A DNA stretch of 64,000 nt, taken from assembly GCF_001591405.1 (NCBI RefSeq), contig NZ_BCUV01000007.1:186001-250000 (forward strand), given 5' to 3'. Below the pieces are notes generated by a model. It saw only the letters and a program-made list of their open reading frames with translations, had not been told where the DNA came from and made no database searches. The stretch is from Janibacter terrae NBRC 107853. GTDB taxonomy: Bacteria; Actinomycetota; Actinomycetes; Actinomycetales; Dermatophilaceae. The position numbers and the translations under genes were made by a program. Of this stretch, positions 8,524-16,649 are shown in pieces (within the stretch, counting starts at the first letter, position 1; every line of letters begins with the position of its first letter).

Positions 8524-10056
8524 ATGGACGTCGCCGGATCGGACTTCCCGCTGTGGCTGCGCGCCCAGCACCTGCTCAACTTCGTCCTCCTGGGCATGCT
8601 CATCCGCTCGGGCATCGAGATGCTCTCCTCGCTGCCGCGTCTGTGGTGGCGCAACGACTGCGCGCCCGGGACGGAGTGGCTGAAGTTCACCAGGCGTGAG
8701 CTGCCGCGGGAGGAGGGCGTCTACACCTCGCTCATGGACGAGAGGTCGGTCTCCCCCCTGCTCTCCCTCCCCGGGCGGGAGAACATCGGGCTCGGGCGGC
8801 ACTGGCACGGCGTGTCCGTGATGCTCTGGGTCCTCAACGGGATCGTCTACGCGACCCTGCTCCTCGCCACCGGGCTCTGGCGGCGGATCGTGCCCACGTC
8901 CTGGGAGGTCTTCCCTCAGGCGTGGGACTCGCTGCTGGTGTACTTCAGCCTCGAGACCCCGGACATCAGCCACTTCGCGCCCTACGACTCGCTGCAGATG
9001 CTGGGCTACACCTTCGTCGTCTTCATCCTGGCGCCCTTCCAGATGCTCACCGGCGTGGCGATGTCACCGGCCGTCCGCTCACGCTTCCCGTGGTTCGTCA
9101 AGGCGCTGGGCGGCCACCAGGGCGCCCGGTCGCTGCACTTCATCGGCCTGGTGGCCTTCGCGGGCTTCATCGTCATGCACGTCTCGCTCGTCCTCCTCGT
9201 CCACCGGGACCACAACGTCATCCACATGGTCTTCGGTGGAGGGGAGGTCACCACCGCTCGCGCGGCCCAAGCCCTGGTGATCATGATCGCGACCATCGTC
9301 GCCGTCATCGTCTTCTGGATCGCCCTGTCGTACTGGTCCCTCGCCGACCGCGTGCGGGCGCAGCGGTTCACCGCGGGGTTCTCCGACATGGGACGCAGGC
9401 TTTTCCTCAACCGGATGCGTCCGCTCGGGGCGAGGAAGACGGCGTACACGGACCGGGACATCTCGCAGTTCCACTGGACCAACGGCCTGCCGCCGACCGA
9501 GGACGAGTCCCAGCAGTGGGTCGAGGCCCGGGACAACGACTGGCAGGGCCTGACGATCACCGTGCGCGACGACATCAACGACGTCGAGCAGCAGCTGACC
9601 CCGGCGCAGGTCCGGGCGCTGCCGCGGCACTCCTACATCGCGACCCACACGTGCATGCAGGGCTGGTCGGCCACCTCCCGGTGGACCGGGGTGCGCCTCA
9701 CGGACCTCATGGACGTGCTCGGGCCCCGCCCCGAGGGCGCGCGGTACCTCATGGCCGAGTCCTACGGGCTGGCGCAGAAGATGTACGACAACCGTCCTCG
9801 CGAGCCCTTCTACGCGGTGATCGACCTCGAGACGATGGCGGAAGAGGAGTCGATCCTCGCGTACGAGCGCAACGGTCACCCGGTCGAGGAGCACTTGGGC
9901 GCACCGGCCCGCCTGCGGGTCGAGTCCAACCACGGCTACAAGCACGTCAAGTGGGTTCGCCGGGTCATGTGGATCCACGACTACGCCGACTACGGTGACG
10001 GGCGTGGTGGGACCAGGGAGGACTCCGCCCTGCAGGCGTTCAACGGAAGGATCTGA
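8524..10056 (+). CDS. cytochrome b-like membrane domain fused to a sulfite-oxidase-type molybdopterin domain
   Basis: The 510-residue protein joins two modules. Residues about 1-285 form five hydrophobic segments with His residues in the first, second and fourth (QHLLNFVLLG, HWHG, LHFIG...MHVSLVLLVH), as in di-heme cytochromes b561. Residues about 310-500 are an Oxidored_molyb (sulfite oxidase/MsrP-like) domain with the Mo-ligand Cys377 in HTCMQGWS. AGGAGG lies 6 bases before the ATG. Positive residues cluster in loop 1, the loop after helix 3 and after helix 5. This predicts N-out, C-in, hence a cytosolic Mo domain, and I see no Tat motif. A likely role is electron exchange between quinone and a Mo centre. 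The substrate is unknown. Confidence 0.82.
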   Translation: MDVAGSDFPLWLRAQHLLNFVLLGMLIRSGIEMLSSLPRLWWRNDCAPGTEWLKFTRRELPREEGVYTSLMDERSVSPLLSLPGRENIGLGRHWHGVSVMLWVLNGIVYATLLLATGLWRRIVPTSWEVFPQAWDSLLVYFSLETPDISHFAPYDSLQMLGYTFVVFILAPFQMLTGVAMSPAVRSRFPWFVKALGGHQGARSLHFIGLVAFAGFIVMHVSLVLLVHRDHNVIHMVFGGGEVTTARAAQALVIMIATIVAVIVFWIALSYWSLADRVRAQRFTAGFSDMGRRLFLNRMRPLGARKTAYTDRDISQFHWTNGLPPTEDESQQWVEARDNDWQGLTITVRDDINDVEQQLTPAQVRALPRHSYIATHTCMQGWSATSRWTGVRLTDLMDVLGPRPEGARYLMAESYGLAQKMYDNRPREPFYAVIDLETMAEEESILAYERNGHPVEEHLGAPARLRVESNHGYKHVKWVRRVMWIHDYADYGDGRGGTREDSALQAFNGRI

Positions 10057-10307
10057 TGTCGGTGCCGAGGATCGTGACCACCCGCTTCCTCGTCGACGGT
10101 GTCCATGACGACGACGACACCAAGGCCGCCCTGCAGGCCCTCTACGACATCTTCGCGTCGCACGGCCTCGGGCAGGCGACCTTCGAGGTCATCCCGGGCG
10201 AGCACACGCGCCTGTGGGTCAAGCACCGCGCCGACGTGCAGCCCACGCCGGAGCTGATCGACCGGGCCCTGACCCGGGCGGGCGACTACCGCGTCGTGGA
10301 CGGGTAG
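10056..10307 (+). CDS. small conserved-looking protein, partner of the molybdopterin fusion
   Basis: The 83-residue product starts on the A of the preceding TGA (TGATG overlap), so the two are translationally coupled. It appears to alternate strand-helix-strand-strand-helix-strand, with IVTTRFLVDGV, a KAALQALYDIFASHG helix, TFEVI, LWVKH, an ELIDRALTRAG helix and YRVVDG. This resembles a ferredoxin-like fold of the heavy-metal-associated type but without the CxxC metal site. There is no signal peptide. Coupling to a Mo/heme membrane enzyme suggests an accessory or assembly role. I do not recognise the family. Confidence 0.6.
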   Translation: MSVPRIVTTRFLVDGVHDDDDTKAALQALYDIFASHGLGQATFEVIPGEHTRLWVKHRADVQPTPELIDRALTRAGDYRVVDG

Positions 10308-10350
10308 CTCCCCGAGGACGGGTCAGTCTGCGCTCGCCGTGGGTGCCGTG

Positions 10351-11403
10351 TCAGTGCAGCTGGCCGGCATCGCCGAGCGCGCCGGCGTCGTGCTTCATCT
10401 GGTCGCTCATGCCCGCGGCCTTGAGGTCGCGACGCAGCTCCTTGGGCAGGGCGAAGAGGAGCGACTCCTCGGCGGCGACGATCGGCTGCGGCTCGCCGTA
10501 TCCACGCGCCGCGAGGAAGTCGAGGACCCCGCGCACGAGGATCTCGGGGACGGACGCACCGGAGGTGACGCCGACGGTGCGCACACCCTCGAGCCAGGCC
10601 TCGTCGATCTCCTCGGCGTAGTCGACGAGGTGCCCGTCGCGCGAGCCGTGCTCGATGGCGACCTCGACGAGACGCACCGAGTTGGAGGAGTTGCGCGAGC
10701 CGACGACGATCATCAGGTCGCAGTCCTTGGCCATCTGCTTCACGGCGAGCTGGCGGTTCTGCGTCGCGTAGCAGATGTCGTCGCTCGGCGGGTCCTGCAG
10801 CTGGGGGAACTTCTCCCGCAGCCTCCGCACGGTCTCCATCGTCTCGTCGACGGACAGGGTGGTCTGGGAGAGCCAGACGACCTTGTCGGGGTCGCGCACC
10901 TCGACGTTGGCGACGTCGTCGGGGCCCTCGACGAGCGTGATGTGCTCGGGCGCCTCCCCGGAGGTGCCGACGACCTCCTCGTGGCCCTCGTGACCGATGA
11001 GCAGGATGTCGAAGTCGTCGTCGGCGAAGCGCACGGCCTCGCGGTGGACCTTGGTCACGAGCGGGCAGGTCGCGTCGATCGTCTTGAGGCTGAGCGCCTT
11101 GGCCTCCTCGTGGACGACCGGGGCGACGCCGTGCGCGGAGAAGACGACGGTCGCGCCCTCGGGGACCTCGTCGGTCTCCTCGACGAAGATCGCGCCGCGC
11201 TTCTCCAGCGTGGTGACGACGTGCTTGTTGTGGACGATCTCCTTGCGGACGAATACCGGCGGCCCGTAGAGCTCGAGGGCCTTCTCGACGGTGACGACGG
11301 CGCGGTCGACGCCGGCGCAGTACCCACGGGGGGCCGCGAGCAGGACGCGCTTGGCGTCCTGCGGGGCCGCGCCGGCGATGGGCTGGGTCGCACTGGTGGT
11401 CAT
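10351..11403 (-). CDS. ispH: 4-hydroxy-3-methylbut-2-enyl diphosphate reductase
   Basis: The 350-residue iron-sulfur enzyme makes IPP and DMAPP in the last step of the MEP isoprenoid pathway. The three cluster-binding cysteines are C29 (APRGYCAGV), C113 (DATCPLV) and C211 (ICYATQN). The substrate-binding SAHGV and HEGHEE histidines and the GSRNSSNS loop are also present. No Shine-Dalgarno precedes the ATG at 11403. Instead a TACGAT box ends 7 bases upstream, as for a leaderless transcript. A second in-frame ATG at 11412 lies inside that box and is less likely. The gene is divergent from xseA. Confidence 0.94.
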   Translation of the reverse strand: MTTSATQPIAGAAPQDAKRVLLAAPRGYCAGVDRAVVTVEKALELYGPPVFVRKEIVHNKHVVTTLEKRGAIFVEETDEVPEGATVVFSAHGVAPVVHEEAKALSLKTIDATCPLVTKVHREAVRFADDDFDILLIGHEGHEEVVGTSGEAPEHITLVEGPDDVANVEVRDPDKVVWLSQTTLSVDETMETVRRLREKFPQLQDPPSDDICYATQNRQLAVKQMAKDCDLMIVVGSRNSSNSVRLVEVAIEHGSRDGHLVDYAEEIDEAWLEGVRTVGVTSGASVPEILVRGVLDFLAARGYGEPQPIVAAEESLLFALPKELRRDLKAAGMSDQMKHDAGALGDAGQLH

Positions 11404-11410
11404 GGACCCC

Positions 11411-11416
11411 ATCGTA
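11411..11416 (-). promoter_or_regulatory. -10 box (TACGAT) of a probable leaderless ispH transcript
   Basis: On the minus strand TACGAT is followed by 7 bases and then the ispH ATG. That spacing would place transcription start at or next to the start codon. No ribosome-binding site is present, which agrees with leaderless translation. Confidence 0.5.
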
Positions 11417-11482
11417 GGTGAGGGCCCTGAGCGGGCCCTGACCGTAGGGCCCCGGGACCGAGCGCCGTCGTCGGGGGCCTCG

Positions 11483-11488
11483 TACGCT
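11483..11488 (+). promoter_or_regulatory. -10 box (TACGCT) of a probable leaderless xseA transcript
   Basis: TACGCT is followed by 6 bases and then the GTG start of xseA, and no Shine-Dalgarno is visible. It faces the mirror-image ispH promoter 66 bases away. Confidence 0.5.
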
Positions 11489-11494
11489 GGCCCC

Positions 11495-12727
11495 GTGAGC
11501 GCACCCCTGCCGGACAAGGCCGCCGACACCACGGCCGAGCAACCCTGGCCGGTGCGCCTGCTGAGCATGAAGATCGCCGAGTACGTCGATCGCATGTCGG
11601 TCACCTGGGTCGAGGGGCAGGTCGTCCAGCTGACTCGCCGGCCCGGCGCGCGCACCGCGTGGCTGACCCTGCGTGACCCCGACGTCGACATGTCCCTGTC
11701 GTGCATGGTCCGCACCACGGCCCTGGACGCCATGCCCACGCCGCTCGGCGAGGGGGCCCGCGTCGTCGTCCAGGCCAAGCCGAGCTACTGGACCCAGCGC
11801 GGCTCGCTGTCGATGGACGTGCGCCAGATCCGTCCGGTCGGCGTCGGCGAGCTGCTCGCCCGCATCGAGTACCTCAAGCAGCACCTGCGCTCGGAGGGGC
11901 TCTTCGACGCCTCCCGCAAGCGGTCCCTCCCCTTCCTCCCCCGCCGCGTCGGGCTCGTCTGCGGGCGCGCGAGCGCCGCCGAGCGCGACGTCGTGGAGAA
12001 CGCCCGTCGCCGCTGGCCGGGCCTCCCCTTCGCCGTCAAGCAGGTCGCGGTGCAGGGACCCACCGCGGTGACCGAGGTCGTGGCGGCGATCGCCGAGCTC
12101 GACGCCATGGACGACGTCGACGTCATCATCGTCACCCGCGGCGGCGGGTCGGTCGAGGACCTGCTGCCCTTCAGCAACGAGACGATGGTGCGGGCCGTCG
12201 CCGAGGCGCGCACCCCCGTCGTGAGCGCGATCGGGCACGACGTCGACGCCCCGCTGCTCGACCTCGTCGCCGACGTGCGTGCCTCCACCCCGACCGATGC
12301 CGCCAAGCTCGTGTGCCCCGACGCCGCCGCCGAGCGCGCCGGGGTCCTCGACGCACGGGGTCGCGCCCGGGCGGCCCTGGCCGGGTTGGTCGAGCGGGAG
12401 CGCCGCGGCCTGGTGCACCTCACGAGCCGGCCGGTGCTCACCGACCGGACGGCCTTCGTCCGCGGCCAGCGCGAGGTCGTCGAGTCGCTGCGGCGGCGCG
12501 CCCACGGCCGGGTCGAGGCGCGCCTGCACCGCGAGCGCGACCGCATCGTCCACCTGCGCGCCCAGGCCCGGGTGCTCTCCCCCGCGTCCACCCTCGAGCG
12601 CGGGTACGCGATCGTCCAACGGCCCGAAGGGGAGGTCATCACCTCACGCGAGCCCCTCGCCGTCGACGACCTGCTGCGCGTGACGGTGGCGGACGGCGAC
12701 TTCGCCGTCCGCGTCGCCGGATCCTGA
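11495..12727 (+). CDS. xseA: exodeoxyribonuclease VII large subunit
   Basis: The 410-residue catalytic subunit degrades single-stranded DNA from both ends. It has the N-terminal OB-fold (about 30-115, W-V-E-G-Q-V-V-Q and AWLTLRDP segments). The catalytic domain follows, with [34 protein letters not shown] and [22 protein letters not shown] charged helical region with the C-terminal [13 protein letters not shown] motif ends the protein. The GTG start gives the expected N-terminus and sits 6 bases after a TACGCT box. The small subunit xseB follows after a gap of about 170 bases that contains unusual palindromes. Confidence 0.95.
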   Translation: MSAPLPDKAADTTAEQPWPVRLLSMKIAEYVDRMSVTWVEGQVVQLTRRPGARTAWLTLRDPDVDMSLSCMVRTTALDAMPTPLGEGARVVVQAKPSYWTQRGSLSMDVRQIRPVGVGELLARIEYLKQHLRSEGLFDASRKRSLPFLPRRVGLVCGRASAAERDVVENARRRWPGLPFAVKQVAVQGPTAVTEVVAAIAELDAMDDVDVIIVTRGGGSVEDLLPFSNETMVRAVAEARTPVVSAIGHDVDAPLLDLVADVRASTPTDAAKLVCPDAAAERAGVLDARGRARAALAGLVERERRGLVHLTSRPVLTDRTAFVRGQREVVESLRRRAHGRVEARLHRERDRIVHLRAQARVLSPASTLERGYAIVQRPEGEVITSREPLAVDDLLRVTVADGDFAVRVAGS

Positions 12728-12754
12728 CCGCCCTTCGTCGCCGGAAAGTTACTT

Positions 12755-12852
12755 GCGGGTACGACGTGCACTACAGGAGCAGAAGCGCGCACGAACCCCG
12801 AGATCTCGGGATTCGGCCACCGCAGATCCCGCCAGCATGTCGTCGTACCCGC
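12755..12852. repeat. nested inverted repeats between xseA and xseB
   Basis: The gap holds a perfect 12-bp inverted repeat, GCGGGTACGACG (12755-12766) with CGTCGTACCCGC (12841-12852). Between the arms lies the perfect palindrome CCCGAGATCTCGGG (12797-12810), which extends to CGAA/TTCG after one mismatch. The right arm overlaps another palindrome, ACCCGCGGGT (12847-12856). The structure may end xseA transcription or bind a regulator of xseB. Confidence 0.55.
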
Positions 12853-12888
12853 GGGTCACGAGCCGGGACCGACGTCGGATGCCACGCA

Positions 12889-12894
12889 TAGGGT
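12889..12894 (+). promoter_or_regulatory. -10 box (TAGGGT) of a probable leaderless xseB transcript
   Basis: TAGGGT is followed by 7 bases and then the ATG of xseB, with no Shine-Dalgarno. The two GTG codons just upstream (12893 and 12896) overlap or touch the box, so the ATG is the better start. Confidence 0.5.
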
Positions 12895-12901
12895 GGTGTC
12901 C

Positions 12902-13180
12902 ATGGCCATCGATCCGCAGCAGACCGAGCAGGAGCAGACCGACGTCGCCGACCTCAGCTACGAGGAGGCGCGGCAGGAGCTGATCGACCTCGTCGCCCGG
13001 CTCGAAGGGGGTCAGGCCGGCCTCGAGGAGTCGATGCGGCTGTGGCAGCGCGGCGAGGCGCTGGCCGCGCACTGCGAGGCGTGGCTCGACAAGGCCGAGG
13101 CGAGCCTGTCGCCGGACGCGGCCGCTCCCCCTTCGTCGGCCACCACGCCCGCACCGACCGACGGCCCCACCGACGACTGA
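12902..13180 (+). CDS. xseB: exodeoxyribonuclease VII small subunit
   Basis: The 92-residue protein is the helical-hairpin subunit that assembles on XseA. The conserved core is LSYEEARQELIDLVARLEGG followed by LEESMRLWQRGEAL and a second helix through LDKAEASL (about 18-75). The N-terminal extension is acidic and Gln-rich and the tail is Pro/Thr-rich; both are variable in the family. I chose the ATG at 12902 over GTG codons at 12893 and 12896 because a TAGGGT box ends 7 bases before it. A CGAAGGGGG word lies in the coding sequence near 13005 and a CCCCCTTCG near 13130. Confidence 0.9.
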   Translation: MAIDPQQTEQEQTDVADLSYEEARQELIDLVARLEGGQAGLEESMRLWQRGEALAAHCEAWLDKAEASLSPDAAAPPSSATTPAPTDGPTDD

Positions 13181-13190
13181 CCGCTCGCCC

Positions 13191-13242
13191 GCATTCCCCT
13201 AGGGCAATGCAGGTTCAGGTCCGCATTGCCCTAGGGGAATGC
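13191..13242. repeat. paired 20-bp near-palindrome, copy 1
   Basis: GCATTCCCCTAGGGCAATGC (13191-13210) is followed after 12 bases by its exact reverse complement (13223-13242). Each arm is itself nearly palindromic around CCCTAGGG, with one C/C mismatch. It sits between the converging ends of xseB and a minus-strand gene. The same 20-mer pair recurs at 32934-32984. It could be a bidirectional terminator, a REP-like element or a protein-binding site. Confidence 0.85.
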
Positions 13243-13248
13243 AGGTCC

Positions 13249-13932
13249 TCAGCTGCTCGCGGAGGGTGTGGGGTTGGTGACCTTCGCGGGCTCCAGGTGA
13301 TCGGCGAAGAGCTCGAGCTGCTCCCAGCTCCCGGTACCGGTCACGAGCGTGGTCAGCTCGCCCTTGTCCTCGGGGACGTGGACGAGGCTGCGCTGGATCT
13401 TGCCCTCACGGTCCCGCTTGACCCAGCTGGTCCCGTCCTTGGTCTCGAGCACACCGACGCGGGCGCCGTTGTTGGTCTGGGTGTCGACCCAGGCCTTGCC
13501 GGGGTCGAGGGCCTGCTGCACCGACACGTACTCGCCGTCGGGCGTGGTGTAACCCGCGTTCCAGACCATGACCCCGTCCTTGGAGCGGACGTAGCGCACG
13601 TTCGTGGCGACCCAGCCGTCCGGCAGGCCCTTCGCGTGGGCGAAGGGCTGCCCGGCCTGCTGCGCGCGGTACTGCGCGGTACCGGCGACGTCGACGGACT
13701 CGGGCGTGCGGTTGTTGGCCCGGCCGGTCATGAAGAACAGGGCCAGGGTGATCGCGACGATGACGGCCATCGAGCGCACCATGTTGGCGGTCGTGCCCTT
13801 GGCGTAGTGGCTGGCGCCACGCGCGGGCACCCCCTGCTGCGCGGCCAGCTCGTTCGGGGTCAGATCGCGCTGCGGCGCGTCGGCGGGGGCGGTCTCGGCG
13901 GGCTCGCCGGGGGTCGAACTCATGGATGACAT
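13249..13932 (-). CDS. DUF4245-like single-pass membrane protein
   Basis: The 227-residue product has a Pro/Ala-rich cytosolic N-terminus with RDLTPNELAAQQG, then one membrane segment (MVRSMAVIVAITLALFFMT, about 50-70). The extracytoplasmic domain of about 150 residues contains WVATNVRYV, GEYVSVQQALDP and SWVKRD segments. This layout fits the actinobacterial DUF4245 family, whose function I do not know. Two ATGs (13932 and 13923) are possible; neither has a clear Shine-Dalgarno and I chose the first. The gene is divergent from glpX. The copy-1 near-palindrome follows its stop codon. Confidence 0.7.
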   Translation of the reverse strand: MSSMSSTPGEPAETAPADAPQRDLTPNELAAQQGVPARGASHYAKGTTANMVRSMAVIVAITLALFFMTGRANNRTPESVDVAGTAQYRAQQAGQPFAHAKGLPDGWVATNVRYVRSKDGVMVWNAGYTTPDGEYVSVQQALDPGKAWVDTQTNNGARVGVLETKDGTSWVKRDREGKIQRSLVHVPEDKGELTTLVTGTGSWEQLELFADHLEPAKVTNPTPSASS

Positions 13933-14002
13933 GGTCGCACGCGCGCATGGGAGCGGCAGATAGGCTCGGAGGCGACGAGCACCACGCCACCCGAGGAGAA
14001 CG

Positions 14003-15019
14003 ATGAGCGAGTCCAAGCCCACCCAGAGCGCCGCGGTGATGCACCCCGACCGCAACCTCGCGATGGAGCTCGTGCGCGTCACCGAGGCCGCCGCCCTCGC
14101 CGGCGGGCGGTGGGTCGGTCGTGGTGACAAGAACACCGCCGACGGCGCCGCCGTCGACGCCATGCGCGAGATGATCTCGAGCATCCAGATGGACGGCACC
14201 GTGATCATCGGCGAAGGCGAGAAGGACGAGGCCCCGATGCTCTACAACGGCGAGAAGGTCGGCGACGGCACCGGCCCCGCCTGTGACGTCGCGGTCGACC
14301 CGATCGACGGCACGACCCTCACCGCGAAGGGGATGACCAACGCGGTCTCCGTCATGGCCGTCGCCGACCGCGGGACCATGTACGACCCGAGCGCCGTGTT
14401 CTACATGGACAAGCTCGTCACCGGTCCCGACGCCGCCGACACCGTCGACATCCGCCTGCCCGTCGCGGAGAACATCCGTCGCATCGCCAAGGCCAAGCGC
14501 ACCCAGCCCGAGGACGTCACGGTCGTCATGCTCGACCGGCCCCGTCACGCCGAGCTGGCCGAGCAGGTCCGGGCTGCCGGGGCGCGGATCCGCTTCATCT
14601 CCGACGGTGACGTCGCCGGCGCGATCATGGCCGCGCGCCCCGACACCGGCATCGACCTGCTCCTCGGTGTCGGCGGCACCCCCGAGGGGATCATCACCGC
14701 CTGCGCGATCAAGTGCCTCGGCGGCGTCATCCAGGGCAAGTTGTGGCCCCGCGACGACGAGGAGCAGCAGCACGCGATCGACGAGGGCCACGACCTCGAC
14801 CGGGTCCTCACGACCGACGACCTCGTGCAGACCGACAACTGCTACTTCGTCGCCACCGGCATCACCGACGGCGAGCTGCTCCGTGGGGTGCGCTACCGCG
14901 CCGGCGGCGCGACGACCCACTCCCTCGTCATGCGCAGCAAGTCCGGGACGACCCGCCTCGTCGAGGCCCACCACAACCTGACCAAGGTGCAGCGGCTCTC
15001 CCCCGCGCTCACCTCCTAG
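14003..15019 (+). CDS. glpX: class II fructose-1,6-bisphosphatase
   Basis: The 338-residue enzyme makes fructose 6-phosphate in gluconeogenesis. The lithium-sensitive phosphatase motifs are in place: [11 protein letters not shown] for the first metal site, DPIDGTT for the catalytic metal-binding loop, and GVGGTPEG near the substrate. The length and the N-terminal [17 protein letters not shown] fit actinobacterial GlpX. GAGGAG lies 4 bases before the ATG. A PfkB kinase gene begins 2 bases after its stop, so glpX, the kinase and the methyltransferase form one operon. Confidence 0.95.
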   Translation: MSESKPTQSAAVMHPDRNLAMELVRVTEAAALAGGRWVGRGDKNTADGAAVDAMREMISSIQMDGTVIIGEGEKDEAPMLYNGEKVGDGTGPACDVAVDPIDGTTLTAKGMTNAVSVMAVADRGTMYDPSAVFYMDKLVTGPDAADTVDIRLPVAENIRRIAKAKRTQPEDVTVVMLDRPRHAELAEQVRAAGARIRFISDGDVAGAIMAARPDTGIDLLLGVGGTPEGIITACAIKCLGGVIQGKLWPRDDEEQQHAIDEGHDLDRVLTTDDLVQTDNCYFVATGITDGELLRGVRYRAGGATTHSLVMRSKSGTTRLVEAHHNLTKVQRLSPALTS

Positions 15020-15021
15020 CC

Positions 15022-15972
15022 GTGCCCAGCCTCCGCCGCACTCCCGCCCCGGCCCCCACCCTCGTCGTCGGCGAGTCGCTCGTCGACGTCGTCGTCGGCG
15101 CGGACGGGAGCCGGGACGAGCACGTCGGAGGCAGCCCGCTCAACGTCGCGGTGGGGCTGGCCCGGTTGGACCACCGGGTCAGCCTGGCGACGTGCTTCGG
15201 CCGGGACGCCCGCGGCGCGACGATCGGTGCCCATCTCGCCGATGCCGACGTCCACCTCCTGCCCGGCAGCGACAGCGCCGAGGAGACCTCGGTCGCGACC
15301 GCGACGATCGACACCACCGGCGCCGCCACCTACGACTTCGACCTCACCTGGCGGATGCCGCAGCTGCCACAGGTCACCGGGCACCTGCACACCGGCTCGA
15401 TCGGCGCGCTGCTCGGTCGCGGCGGCGTCGACGTGCTCGCTGCCATGTCGGGCGCGGCACGCACCACCACCGTCTCCTACGACCCCAACGTGCGCCCCGC
15501 GCTCCTGCCCGATCGCGAGGTCGCGCTCGCGGAGATCGAGCGCCGCGTCGCCGTGAGCGATGTCGTCAAGGTGAGCGACGAGGACCTCGAGTGGCTCGCC
15601 GGCGGCCCGCTCGACGGCGACGCCGTCGCCGACCGGCTCCGCGCCTGGCGGGCGCTCGGACCCACCCTCGCCGTCGCCACCCTGGGGGCGAAGGGGGCCA
15701 TGGTCATCCTCCCTTCGGGTCGCCGCGTGGACCTGCCGGGTCGTCAGGTGGTGGTCGCCGACACCGTGGGTGCCGGGGACTCCTTCATGGCCGGGCTGGT
15801 CTCCGGGCTCCTCGACGCCGGTCTGCTCGGCGGCGCGGACGCGCGCAGGCGCCTGCGCAAGGCGCGCGGCTCCGTCGTGGTGCCCGCGGTGCAGCGCGGC
15901 ATCGACGCGTCGGCGCTCACCGTGCAGCGCCCGGGAGCACAGCCGCCCACCCGCGCCGACCTCGCCCGGTGA
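15022..15972 (+). CDS. PfkB-family carbohydrate kinase
   Basis: The 316-residue product is a ribokinase/PfkB-fold sugar kinase. It has the N-terminal GESLVDVVVG strand, a GGSPLNVAVGLARL substrate-binding glycine motif, a SYDPNVRPAL segment, and the C-terminal DTVGAGDSFMAG anion hole with catalytic Asp253. The closest subfamily by these motifs is fructokinase-like, but the sugar cannot be fixed from sequence. The GTG start lies 2 bases after glpX, without its own Shine-Dalgarno, so translation is probably coupled. Its stop overlaps the methyltransferase start by 4 bases. Confidence 0.85.
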   Translation: MPSLRRTPAPAPTLVVGESLVDVVVGADGSRDEHVGGSPLNVAVGLARLDHRVSLATCFGRDARGATIGAHLADADVHLLPGSDSAEETSVATATIDTTGAATYDFDLTWRMPQLPQVTGHLHTGSIGALLGRGGVDVLAAMSGAARTTTVSYDPNVRPALLPDREVALAEIERRVAVSDVVKVSDEDLEWLAGGPLDGDAVADRLRAWRALGPTLAVATLGAKGAMVILPSGRRVDLPGRQVVVADTVGAGDSFMAGLVSGLLDAGLLGGADARRRLRKARGSVVVPAVQRGIDASALTVQRPGAQPPTRADLAR

Positions 15973-16622
15973 GCGACTGGGGCCGCCGGGCCGGGGAGCT
16001 CAGCGACGAGGCGATCGCCGCGGGCGAGCCCACGGCGTGGTTCGAACGGCTCTACGCCGAGGCGAGCTCCGGCGCGATCGGCATGCCGTGGTCACGCACC
16101 GACCCCCACCCCGAGCTGGCTCGTTGGGCGGCCACGCGCGGACCGACCCTCGACGGGCGCGCCGTCGTCGTGGGCTGCGGGCTCGCGGCCGACGTCGCCT
16201 TCCTGGCTGCTCAGGGCTGGACGACCACCGGGTTCGACCTGTCCCCCTCGGCCATCGCCGAGGCGCGTCGCCGGCACCCCGCGCTCGACCTGCACGTCGC
16301 CGACCTCACCGACCTGCCGCGGGAGTGGGCCGGGGCCTTCGACCTCGTCGTCGAGATCTTCACCCTCCAGGCCGTCGAGGCCCGCGTGCGTCCGACCCTG
16401 GCCACTGGTGTGCGCAGCCTCCTCGCGCCCGGCGGGCGGCTCCTCGCGATCCAGTACCGGCACGACGGGAGCGGGTCCCCGCAGGACGGACCGCCCTTCG
16501 CGCAGACCCGCGACGCGATGCTCGCCCTCGGCCAGGGACTGCGCCTGGTCTCCCTCGACGAGGTCCCCGGCCCGCTGTGGGTCGCCGAGTACACCCGGGA
16601 CGGCGACGCCCCCGACCGCTGA
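15969..16622 (+). CDS. class I SAM-dependent methyltransferase
   Basis: The 217-residue product has a Rossmann methyltransferase core. Motif I is VVVGCGLAADVAFLA (about 66-80), the motif II acidic end is GFDLSPSAIAEAR (about 88-100), VADLTDLP follows, and FDLVVEIFTLQAV is the post-II strand. The N-terminal WFERLYAEASSGAIGMPWSR resembles thiopurine-type methyltransferases, whose W-P-W region shapes the substrate site. It starts at GTG overlapping the kinase stop (GTGA). The substrate is unknown, and a link to the glpX/kinase operon is not evident. Confidence 0.8.
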   Translation: MSDWGRRAGELSDEAIAAGEPTAWFERLYAEASSGAIGMPWSRTDPHPELARWAATRGPTLDGRAVVVGCGLAADVAFLAAQGWTTTGFDLSPSAIAEARRRHPALDLHVADLTDLPREWAGAFDLVVEIFTLQAVEARVRPTLATGVRSLLAPGGRLLAIQYRHDGSGSPQDGPPFAQTRDAMLALGQGLRLVSLDEVPGPLWVAEYTRDGDAPDR

Positions 16623-16634
16623 TGCGGCCGGGGG
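16609..16634. terminator. bidirectional hairpin between methyltransferase and sugC ends
   Basis: CCCCCG-a-CCGC (16609-16619) pairs with GCGG-c-CGGGGG (16624-16634) around a TGAT loop, with one mismatch. It spans the methyltransferase stop codon and lies 15 bases before the end of minus-strand sugC, so it may stop both transcripts. Confidence 0.55.
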
Positions 16635-16649
16635 CGGTCGGGTGTCCCG

